Assembly (NCBI GenBank): GCA_025361105.1
Contig: JANYAW010000002.1
Coordinates: 1-6,781 of the forward strand
DNA from: Rhodocyclaceae bacterium
Lineage (GTDB): Bacteria; Pseudomonadota; Gammaproteobacteria; Burkholderiales; Rhodocyclaceae
Length of the DNA stretch: 6,781 bases
Reading direction: 5' to 3'
The first letter of the stretch is position 1, and each line of letters begins with the position of its first letter. Under the pieces are notes generated by a model. That model searched no databases. It was given only the letters and a program-made list of their open reading frames with translations, and was not told the DNA's origin. Shown here piece by piece: positions 1-6,611 of this stretch. The position numbers and the translations under genes were made by a program.

Positions 1-3000
1 GCAGGCAAATCGGCACCGGATTCAATGACGGAAATAATTTGTGCTTCTGTAATGCCCAGACAATTACAAATCGTGCGGCTCGCGGCGGGTGGTGCGTTGG
101 GGATTTTTGCGGTGGGGGCAAACAGATAGCGCAGCGATTCGCCCAGTGGCAGACGGGCGAGCATGAGGTCGGCAAGCCAGGTGGTCGCGGCGGTCTCGCC
201 GGCGAACAACAGGGCGGTGATTTGGCCCCGCATTGGCCCATCGGTAGCGTCGATGTCTGCGTGTTTGACGATGCGGCGGGAATGATCGGTGTAGGTGGTC
301 ATCGTGCCTAAGTCGAATTCGAATGCTTGGCAAATCGCGCCGAGGGTATCGGCGGAGAGGGCTTCGGCACTGGCGATGTTGAGCTTGAGCACGGCATCGT
401 CACGACCGGCGAGGGTGAGCGCAGCGTAGTCGAAATTGTTCAGCAGCGGCGTGAGGCGATTGCGCCAATGCAATAACGATTCACCTGCATCATTCGCCGC
501 CACTCGCATGGCGACCAGGCGCCAGGGCAAGTCGGCGGGCTCGACGCGAATCGCGGCGTGCTTGAGTTCGGGTTGTTTGGAAGTGGCATCAAATGCGCGA
601 GGCATCAGCTCGTTGATGCCCGCGTGGGACAGCGAGCGAGCACCCCAATGCATGGCGGCGAAGGCCAGCCCCGGCTTGAGCTCGTCGCTGACGTGAACCG
701 GTAAAACGATGTGGCCGCGTCGGCTGCTGACGCGGAGCAATTGTCCATCGCTGAAATTGCGCCGTGCGATATCGGAGGCATGCATGAGCAGACGCGGTGC
801 GGCTTCGTGGGCATACAGCCGTGCGCTGCGACCGGTGCGACTCATGCCGTGCCACTGGTCGCGCAAACGGCCGGTGGTCAGCCGGATGGGGTATTTGGCG
901 TCGGGTGATTCGGTGGTAAGCGTGAGATCAAGTTTGACGAATTGCGCGCGGCCATCGGGTGTTGCGAATTTCTTGTCCTGATACAAACGCTGGGTGCCAT
1001 GCGCCGCACCCACGACGAAGGGCCATTGCTGCGGACCGTTGATATCGAGCGTGGCGTGCGAGAGACCGCTGATGTCGAGATCGCGACCCTGAGTCAGCGT
1101 GACGTGTTCGGCGTAGATTTGTGCGGCGGTGGTGAATGGAAAGAGACTTGACGGCGTGTCATCAGCACCAACTGGTGTAGCTCCTCCCCCTTCAAGGGGG
1201 AGGTTGGGAGGGGGATGGGGAGATCGGTTGCGCATTTCGTTCAAGTCCCCATCTCCACCTCCGTCCCGACCCCCATCCCCACCCCGACCCTCCCCTTGAA
1301 GGGGAGGGAGAGTGACAGCAAACGTCGCGTTGATCTTCCGCTCCAGTCGCCTTGCAAAATCCACCACGATTTCACAATCCGCACGCGCCTCGGCTGGCGG
1401 TTCGATGGCCTTCCTGACGCGCGAAATTCGCCGCTCGGAATTGGTCATCGTGCCTTCTTTTTCACCCCAGGTCGCGGCGGGTAAAAGCAGGTCGGCGTAG
1501 GCGGCGGTTTCGGTGTCGCTGAAACAATCCTGCACGATGACAAACTCGGCGGTCGCCAGTGCCTCGCGCACTTTTGCTTGATCGGGCAGCGAGTGCGCAG
1601 GGTTGGTGCAGGCGATCCAGACGGCCTTGATTTTTCCTTCCGCTATGGCATCGAACATTTCCACTGCCGTGGTGCCGCGTGCTGAGGACAGCGCCGGCAT
1701 GCCCCACAGCACGGCGAGCTCGTCGCGGTGTTTGGCGTTATCGAGTGCACGATGTCCGGGCAGCAGATTGGCCATCGCGCCGACCTCTCGCCCACCCATC
1801 GCGTTGGGCTGGCCGGTGAGCGAAAACGGCCCCATGCCGGGTTGGCCGATTTTGCCGGTGGCCAGATGCAAATGGATCAGCGCGGCGTTGTTACTGCTGC
1901 CGTGGATGGATTGATTGAGCCCCTGGCACCACATCGACAGTGGCGCTTTCGCGGCGCCAAACCAGCGCGCGGCTTTGACGATGTCGTCGGCGCTCACGCC
2001 ACAAACTGCGGCGGCTGCGCTGGGTGAAATCTCGCGGATTTGTGTGCGCAGTTCGGCAAATCCGTTGGTGTGTTCGGCGATGAATTGTTCGTCTATCAAA
2101 CCTTCCCACAGCATCACATGCAACATCGCCGCGTAGAGGACGGTATCGCTGCCGGGCGTGATGGCGAGATGCAAATCGGCCATGGCGGCGGTGTCGGTTT
2201 TGCGCGGATCGATGACGATGATTTTGAGATTCGGATTGGCCGTTTTCGCGTCTTCGATGCGGCGAAAAATGATCGGATGCGCCCATGCGGTGTTGCTGCC
2301 GGCGAGCAAAAACAAATCCGCCAGCGCGATATCTTCATAGCTGCAAGGCACCGCATCACTGCCCAGCGTCGCCTTGTATCCAGCGACGGCGGAGGACATG
2401 CACAGGCGCGAATTGGAATCGATGTTGTTGGTGCCGACCAGCGCGCGCGCCAGCTTGTTGAAGACGTAGTAGTCCTCGGTCAGCAGTTGGCCGGAGATGT
2501 AGAAGGCGACCGCGTCAGGGCCGTGGGTTTGAATGATGTCGGCGAACTTTTCAGTCGCGGTATCGAGTGCAGTGTCCCAGGTGACTCTGTTTCGCGGCTC
2601 ATCGCGCGAAGTGCGCAACTCGGGATGCAAAGCGCGACCGGTGATTTGCGTGGTGAGATGCAGTGTCGAACCTTTGCTGCACAAGCGACCAAAGTTGGCC
2701 GGGTGATCCGGGTCGCCACGGACCGCGATGATGCGGTGGCGCGAATTTACTACTCCCCCTTCAAGGGGGAGGTTGGGAGGGGGATGGGGGGACCGGTTGC
2801 GAATTTCGTTCAAGTCCCCATCCCCACCCCGGCCCTCCCCTTGAAGGGGAGGGAGCGACGAGGGGTTACTTGACGGCGTATTACCAGCACCAACTGATGA
2901 ATCTGAAGACGAAGCAGCAGACGAAATAATCACCCCGCAGCCGGTGCCGCAATAGCAACAGACGGATTTGGTTTCGGTGACTAGCTGCTCCGGCGCGTTC

Positions 3001-3002
3001 AA
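1..3002 (-). CDS. nasA: Assimilatory nitrate reductase, molybdopterin catalytic subunit (3' end cut by window), carrying two in-frame repeat insertions
   Basis: It reduces nitrate to nitrite in the cytoplasm using a Mo-bis-MGD cofactor. The frame has no stop from base 3002 down to base 3 (1000 codons) and continues past the edge. Residues 15-22 give the [4Fe-4S] motif C-x2-C-x3-C (C15, C18, C22), and the fourth ligand is C108 in GRLCSKG. C201 in SRLCMSSAV is the likely Mo ligand. The molybdopterin oxidoreductase domain follows (LFLLAGSNTAWAHPIIFRR, IIVIDPRKTDTA, WCQGLNQSIHGSSNN). The dinucleotide-binding domain lies near residues 705-790 (RLTTGRLRDQWHGMSRTG). A BFD-like [2Fe-2S] domain begins at TICNCLGITEAQI (C979, C981) and is truncated by the window. 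Palindromic repeats interrupt it near residues 27-86 and 562-618. The start is uncertain: TTG at 3002 lies 4 bases after the nirD stop with a weak ribosome site, and an in-frame ATG at 3041 inside nirD is the alternative. There is no sign of frameshift, so I call it an intact gene rather than a pseudogene. Confidence 0.95.
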   Translation of the reverse strand, partial: MNAPEQLVTETKSVCCYCGTGCGVIISSAASSSDSSVGAGNTPSSNPSSLPPLQGEGRGGDGDLNEIRNRSPHPPPNLPLEGGVVNSRHRIIAVRGDPDHPANFGRLCSKGSTLHLTTQITGRALHPELRTSRDEPRNRVTWDTALDTATEKFADIIQTHGPDAVAFYISGQLLTEDYYVFNKLARALVGTNNIDSNSRLCMSSAVAGYKATLGSDAVPCSYEDIALADLFLLAGSNTAWAHPIIFRRIEDAKTANPNLKIIVIDPRKTDTAAMADLHLAITPGSDTVLYAAMLHVMLWEGLIDEQFIAEHTNGFAELRTQIREISPSAAAAVCGVSADDIVKAARWFGAAKAPLSMWCQGLNQSIHGSSNNAALIHLHLATGKIGQPGMGPFSLTGQPNAMGGREVGAMANLLPGHRALDNAKHRDELAVLWGMPALSSARGTTAVEMFDAIAEGKIKAVWIACTNPAHSLPDQAKVREALATAEFVIVQDCFSDTETAAYADLLLPAATWGEKEGTMTNSERRISRVRKAIEPPAEARADCEIVVDFARRLERKINATFAVTLPPLQGEGRGGDGGRDGGGDGDLNEMRNRSPHPPPNLPLEGGGATPVGADDTPSSLFPFTTAAQIYAEHVTLTQGRDLDISGLSHATLDINGPQQWPFVVGAAHGTQRLYQDKKFATPDGRAQFVKLDLTLTTESPDAKYPIRLTTGRLRDQWHGMSRTGRSARLYAHEAAPRLLMHASDIARRNFSDGQLLRVSSRRGHIVLPVHVSDELKPGLAFAAMHWGARSLSHAGINELMPRAFDATSKQPELKHAAIRVEPADLPWRLVAMRVAANDAGESLLHWRNRLTPLLNNFDYAALTLAGRDDAVLKLNIASAEALSADTLGAICQAFEFDLGTMTTYTDHSRRIVKHADIDATDGPMRGQITALLFAGETAATTWLADLMLARLPLGESLRYLFAPTAKIPNAPPAASRTICNCLGITEAQIISVIESGADLP
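1146..1180. repeat. Flanking repeat segment, copy A side
   Basis: This 35-bp segment is about 29/35 identical to 2868-2902; both begin ACTTGACGGCGT and share CAGCACCAACTG. On the nasA strand both are read in the same frame, here as VGADDTPSS. It directly abuts the low-coordinate end of palindromic copy A, which is the C-terminal side in the protein. The matching segment next to copy B lies on the other side of its element. It could be part of the mobile unit or a relic of rearrangement. Confidence 0.75.
1184..1310. repeat. Palindromic repeat element, copy A, in frame within nasA
   Basis: This is a 127-bp GC-rich element with imperfect terminal inverted repeats of about 37-40 bp (1184-1220 against 1271-1310). 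Each arm has its own small palindrome around a central CTT[C/G]AAG core. The first 37 bases are identical to copy B at 2753-2789, and the middle (about 1221-1259) differs at only about four positions. Copy A has 24 extra bases (8 codons) that look like an imperfect tandem duplication of the sequence at 1247-1270. On the nasA strand it is read as LPPLQGEGRGGDGGRDG, GGDGDLNEMRNR and SPHPPPNLPLEGG in succession. No transposase is present, so it would have to be mobilised in trans. MITE-like or palindromic-element status is an inference. Confidence 0.9.
2753..2855. repeat. Palindromic repeat element, copy B, in frame within the nasA Fe-S region
   Basis: This 103-bp copy of the same element has the same orientation and reading frame as copy A. 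Its terminal inverted repeats are 2753-2789 and about 2816-2855. The sequence between the arms (around 2790-2815) is not palindromic and encodes DLNEIRNR. The nasA-strand peptide is LPLQGEGRGGDGDLNEIRNR followed by SPHPPPNLPLEGG. It lacks the 24-bp internal duplication of copy A and so looks like the simpler form. It lies between codons for C22 and C108, two ligands of the NasA [4Fe-4S] cluster. No clear target-site duplication is visible. Confidence 0.9.
2868..2902. repeat. Flanking repeat segment, copy B side
   Basis: Partner of 1146-1180, read as VGAGNTPSS in the nasA frame. It lies 12 bases beyond the high-coordinate end of palindromic copy B, so it comes before the element in the protein, the reverse of the order at copy A. 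It follows a short serine-rich stretch (SSASSADSSDSS) directly after the CGVII of the Fe-S motif. Confidence 0.75.
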
Positions 3003-3006
3003 AAAA

Positions 3007-3321
3007 TTACTCGCCAACCTGCAACCACACCACGCCCGCATCCACGCGCGTGGCATAAGTTTTGGCGCAACCCGCATCCGGCGAGCAGGCTTCACCGCTG
3101 GTCAAATCGATGTTCCATGCGTGCAGGGGGCAAGTCACTTTATGCCCGTGCATGATGCCGGCCGAGAGCGGTCCGCCTTTGTGCGGGCAGATGTCGGTGA
3201 TGGCGAACAGCGCATCGTCGTGGGCGCGAAACACGGCGATGTTGTTGCCCTCGCGTTCAACAATGCGGCTGCCCTGCACGGGAATTTCTTCAATGCGACA
3301 GAGTTTGTGCCAATCGCTCAT
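3007..3321 (-). CDS. nirD: Nitrite reductase (NADH) small subunit, Rieske type
   Basis: This is the small partner of NirB in the cytoplasmic NADH-dependent nitrite reductase, which makes ammonium from nitrite. The product is 104 residues, usual for the family. It keeps a complete Rieske [2Fe-2S] motif: C45-P-H47 in DICPHKGGPLS and C64-P-L-H67 in CPLHAWNID. Many enteric NirD proteins have lost these ligands, so this one resembles the NasE/NirD forms that bind a cluster. The ATG at 3321 follows a strong ribosome site (AAAGGAG, 5-6 bases upstream) that lies inside the end of nirB; the two genes overlap by 32 bases in different frames. This suggests translational coupling and matched subunit production. 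The stop (TAA at 3007-3009) is immediately followed by the presumed nasA start. Confidence 0.96.
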   Translation of the reverse strand: MSDWHKLCRIEEIPVQGSRIVEREGNNIAVFRAHDDALFAITDICPHKGGPLSAGIMHGHKVTCPLHAWNIDLTSGEACSPDAGCAKTYATRVDAGVVWLQVGE

Positions 3322-5803
3322 CGCGGGCTCCTTTCTCTGCGCCCATCGTCAGCGGCGTGAATTCCTGTTTCGCTACACCTTGCGCACGCTCGGCCCAGGG
3401 GTCTACCGCGCCTTGTACGGCGTAGAGCAGGCGCTCGCGCAATTCGCGGCGGCTGACGTCATCGTCGACGATGCGGCGCTTGACATAGTCCAGCCCGACG
3501 CGCTGCGTGAAGTGCACAGTGCGTTCCAGATACCAGCCTTCTTCGCGATAGAGCTGCAAATAGGCGGCGGAATATTCCATCACTTCTTCGTCATTTTTGA
3601 CCTTGCACAGGAATTCGGCGACTTCGGTTTTGATCCCGCCGTTGCCGGCGACATACAACTCGTAACCTGAATCGACGCCGATTACGCCGACATCCTTGAT
3701 GCCTGCTTCCGCACAGTTGCGCGGGCAGCCCGACACCGCCAATTTGACTTTGTGCGGGCTCCACATGCCGAACAACATTTTTTCCAACTTCACGCCCATG
3801 TCCATCGAGCGTTGTGTGCCGAAGCGGCAATGCTCGGAGCCGACACAGGTTTTTACGGTGCGCAAACTCTTGCCATAGGCATGACCGGAGACCATGCCGG
3901 CCGCGCCGAGGTCGGACCAGATTGCCGGCAGGTCGGCTTTTTTCGCGCCGAGCAAATCTATGCGCTGACCGCCGGTGACCTTGACTGTCGGTATGGCAAA
4001 TTTCTCTGCCACATCGGCAATTGCGCGCAGTTCATTGGGCGTGGTCAGCCCGCCCCACATGCGCGGCACCACGGAATAAGTGCCGTCATTTTGAATGTTG
4101 GCGTGGGCGCGTTCGTTGATGAAGCGCGACTGTGGATCGTCCTCTGCTTCGTGCGGCCAGGTCGAAATCAAATAGTAGTTCAGCGCCGGCCGGCAAGTGG
4201 CGCAGCCATTGGGCGTTTTCCAATCCAGCGCGCGCATCACTTCACCGATGGACAACATCTTGGCGGTGCGAATTTGCTCGCGCGCTTCGCCGTGGGTGTG
4301 CTCGGTACATCCGCAAATCGGCTTGATACTGCGATTGGTCGGTGTGAATGCGCCGCCCAAAGTAGAGGCCAGAAGTTGTTCGACCAGACCGGTACACGAG
4401 CCACACGACGACGACGCCTTGGTTTGTTTTTTTACATCGTCGAGGGTGAATAAACCTTGCTCGCGAATGGCTTTGACGATGGTGCCTTTGCAAACGCCGT
4501 TGCAACCGCAGACTTCGGCGCTGTCGGCCATCGCCGCAGCTTTGTTGTTGCCGGCGTGACCGACATCGCCGATCTGGTTGTTGGTAAAGGCGTCGCCAAA
4601 CATCAGCGAATCGCGGATGGCGCTCACATCTGTTTGATCCTTGAGCAATTGAAAATACCAGCTGCCGTCGGCAGTGTCGCCATAAAGCACGGCGCCGATC
4701 AGTTTGTTTTTTTCGATCACCAGTCGCTTGTAAACGCCACCATTTTTGTCGTGCAGGATGATGTCTTCCAGTCCGTCGCCAGTGCCGAAATTGCCGGCGG
4801 AAAACACGTCGACGCCGGTGACCTTGAGCTTGGTCGAGGTGACCGAACCTTGATAACGCCCGATGCCGAACTCGGCCAAATGAGTGGCGCAGACTTTGGC
4901 TTGCTCGAACAGCGGCGCGACCAATCCATACACCGTACCGCGATGCGCGGCACATTCGCCAACCGCGTAAATGCGCGGATCGTAAGTTTGCATGGTGTCG
5001 GAAACCACCACCCCGCCGCCCGCCCGTGTGCCGCAATACAGTCCGGCGGCATGCGCCAGTGTCGCATTCGGACGGATGCCGGCGGCCATCACCACCAGGT
5101 CGGCGGCGACCTCGCTGCCGTCCTTGAAACGCACCCCGCCGACGCGGCCACTGTCGGCAGCGATGAGCATTTCGGTTTGCTTGCCCAGCAAAAATTTCAG
5201 CCCCTTGGTTTCGAGCGAGGCTTGCAACATTTCTGCACCAGCGCGGTCGAGTTGTCTTTCCATGATCCAGTCGAGCAGATGCACCACGGTGACATCCATG
5301 CCGCGCAGCGCCAGCCCGTTGGCGGCCTCCAGCCCGAGCAAGCCGGCGCCAATGACCACCGCATGCTTGTGATTTTTAGCCGTCGCAATCATCGCTTCGG
5401 TGTCGGCGATATCGCGATAGGCGATCACGCCTTCCAGGTCTTTTCCAGGCACCGGCAACATGAAGGGCAGCGAGCCAGTGGCGAGCAGCAAACGGTCGTA
5501 GTCAGCGAAGGTTCCATCGTCCGCAATCACCTGCCGCGCCACGCGGTCCAGCTTCACCACGCGTTTTCCGGCGTGCAGGGTGATGTGATTTTGCTGGTAC
5601 CAATTGGCGTCGTTAAGCACAATGTCGGCCAGCGTCATTTCGCCCGCCAACACCGGCGATAACAAGATGCGGTTGTAGTTGAAATGCGGTTCGGCACCGA
5701 ACACCGTGATGTCATATAAATCCGGTGCAATCTTGAGCAGCTCTTCCACCGCTCGGATGCCGGCCATGCCATTGCCGACTACCACCAGTCTTTGTTTGCG
5801 CAT
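3290..5803 (-). CDS. nirB: Nitrite reductase (NADH) large subunit
   Basis: This is the cytoplasmic siroheme enzyme that reduces nitrite to ammonium by six electrons from NADH. The product is 837 residues, normal for NirB. Domains in order are an FAD-binding Rossmann motif (GNGMAG, residues 10-15) and an NADH-binding motif (GAGLLG, 152-157) in the pyridine nucleotide-disulfide reductase part. Next come a BFD-like [2Fe-2S] domain (C432, C434, C467, C470) and a second BFD-like domain (C497, C499, C534, C537). The ferredoxin-like half-domain starts near residue 575, and the siroheme/[4Fe-4S] ligands are C653-x5-C659 and C693-x3-C697 (SGCPRNC). All expected cofactor residues are present. The ATG at 5803 is 2 bases from the stop of the ATPase gene, with AGGAAGG about 10 bases upstream. 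The 3' end overlaps nirD. No oddities were seen. Confidence 0.98.
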   Translation of the reverse strand: MRKQRLVVVGNGMAGIRAVEELLKIAPDLYDITVFGAEPHFNYNRILLSPVLAGEMTLADIVLNDANWYQQNHITLHAGKRVVKLDRVARQVIADDGTFADYDRLLLATGSLPFMLPVPGKDLEGVIAYRDIADTEAMIATAKNHKHAVVIGAGLLGLEAANGLALRGMDVTVVHLLDWIMERQLDRAGAEMLQASLETKGLKFLLGKQTEMLIAADSGRVGGVRFKDGSEVAADLVVMAAGIRPNATLAHAAGLYCGTRAGGGVVVSDTMQTYDPRIYAVGECAAHRGTVYGLVAPLFEQAKVCATHLAEFGIGRYQGSVTSTKLKVTGVDVFSAGNFGTGDGLEDIILHDKNGGVYKRLVIEKNKLIGAVLYGDTADGSWYFQLLKDQTDVSAIRDSLMFGDAFTNNQIGDVGHAGNNKAAAMADSAEVCGCNGVCKGTIVKAIREQGLFTLDDVKKQTKASSSCGSCTGLVEQLLASTLGGAFTPTNRSIKPICGCTEHTHGEAREQIRTAKMLSIGEVMRALDWKTPNGCATCRPALNYYLISTWPHEAEDDPQSRFINERAHANIQNDGTYSVVPRMWGGLTTPNELRAIADVAEKFAIPTVKVTGGQRIDLLGAKKADLPAIWSDLGAAGMVSGHAYGKSLRTVKTCVGSEHCRFGTQRSMDMGVKLEKMLFGMWSPHKVKLAVSGCPRNCAEAGIKDVGVIGVDSGYELYVAGNGGIKTEVAEFLCKVKNDEEVMEYSAAYLQLYREEGWYLERTVHFTQRVGLDYVKRRIVDDDVSRRELRERLLYAVQGAVDPWAERAQGVAKQEFTPLTMGAEKGARDERLAQTLSH
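3314..3320 (+). other. nirB/nirD overlap region marker (see nirD)
   Basis: These bases lie within the 32-base overlap of the nirB end (3290) and the nirD start (3321). The nirD ribosome site AAAGGAG is read on the minus strand just upstream at about 3327-3333, inside the nirB codons for EKGA. It supports the ATG at 3321 as the nirD start. Confidence 0.5.
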
Positions 5804-5805
5804 GT

Positions 5806-6609
5806 TCAGGCCGCCTTCCTGACCTGCTTGCGATACAGAAAATCCATCACCGCCGCGCGATAGTTGGAGTAGGTGATATCGGCACTCAGCGCCAGTCGAT
5901 CGCGCGGGCGCGGCAAGTCTATGGTCAGAATTTCGCCTATGGTCGCAGCAGGACCATTGCTCATCATCACGATGCGGTCCGACAATAAAACCGCTTCGTC
6001 GACATCGTGCGTAACCATTACCACTGTGGCGCCGGTCTTGCTCAGCACACCATTGAGTTCATCTTGCAAACTGGCGCGGGTTAGCGCGTCGAGTGCGCCA
6101 AAAGGCTCGTCCATCAGCAATATTTTTGGCTCCATGGCAAAGGCCCGCGCGATGCCGACGCGCTGCTTCATGCCGCCGGAAATCTCGTGCGGATATTTGT
6201 CCATCGCATGATCCATGTGCACCATTTCCAGTGCTGCAGCCACTCGCGCCTTGAGTCGGCTCTTGCGCTCCTTGCGCCCGAACACCCGCTCGACCGCCAG
6301 CATGACGTTGCCGGCACAAGTCAGCCAGGGCAACAGGCTGTGGTTTTGAAACACCACCGCGCGCTCCGGTGCAGGACCGGCAATTTCTCGCTCGTTGCAG
6401 AGCAGGACGCCGCTACTCGGCAGGGTCAGGCCGGCGATCAAATTTAGCAGCGTGGATTTGCCGCAGCCCGAGTGTCCGATCAAGGTGACTACTTCACCTT
6501 CATTGACCGCCAGATTGATGTTTTGCAGGGCGACGAATTTGCCTTGCTTGGTATTGAAAGTCTGGCCGACGCTTTCAACTTTGAGCAGTGGTTTGGTGCT
6601 TGATTTCAT
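5806..6609 (-). CDS. nrtD: Nitrate ABC transporter ATP-binding protein (NrtD/NasD family)
   Basis: This is the cytoplasmic ATPase that drives nitrate (possibly nitrite) import. The product is 267 residues, a single nucleotide-binding domain without the substrate-binding-like C-terminal extension of cyanobacterial NrtC, so it fits the NrtD/NasD type. Walker A is GHSGCGKST (residues 45-53), the Q-loop is Q88 in VVFQNHSLLPWLT, the signature is ISGGMKQRV (143-151), Walker B is ILLMDEP (163-169), and the H-loop is H201 in VTHDVDEAVLLSD. It starts at ATG 6609, 2 bases after the permease stop, with a GAGG ribosome site. The family also contains taurine and sulfonate transport ATPases (TauB/SsuB); the placement before nirBD-nasA decides for nitrate. 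The gene symbol follows one of several naming schemes in use. Confidence 0.93.
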   Translation of the reverse strand: MKSSTKPLLKVESVGQTFNTKQGKFVALQNINLAVNEGEVVTLIGHSGCGKSTLLNLIAGLTLPSSGVLLCNEREIAGPAPERAVVFQNHSLLPWLTCAGNVMLAVERVFGRKERKSRLKARVAAALEMVHMDHAMDKYPHEISGGMKQRVGIARAFAMEPKILLMDEPFGALDALTRASLQDELNGVLSKTGATVVMVTHDVDEAVLLSDRIVMMSNGPAATIGEILTIDLPRPRDRLALSADITYSNYRAAVMDFLYRKQVRKAA

Positions 6610-6611
6610 GG

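Noticed and set aside
1184..1310. Rho-independent terminator
   Set aside because: The hairpins are GC-rich but no T-run follows on either strand, and the open frame continues through them.
1184..2855. CRISPR-like repeats
   Set aside because: There are only two copies, 1.5 kb apart, each palindromic and over 100 bp, with conserved enzyme coding sequence between them.
2040..2873. 277-codon open frame on the plus strand
   Set aside because: It is antisense to the conserved N-terminal part of nasA and ends in repeat copy B. The nasA strand carries the conserved cysteines and molybdopterin motifs.
1146..2902. Composite transposon with the repeats as ends
   Set aside because: The repeats are direct rather than end-to-end inverted, and the sequence between them is ordinary nasA with no transposase.
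1..3002. nasA as a pseudogene broken by repeats
   Set aside because: I read the frame codon by codon: no stop from 3002 to 3, both inserts preserve the frame, and all visible cofactor ligands are present.
4457..5662. 401-codon open frame on the plus strand
   Set aside because: It lies fully antisense to nirB, whose domains and cofactor motifs are unmistakable. Its product shows no recognisable domain, and long antisense frames are common in GC-rich genes.
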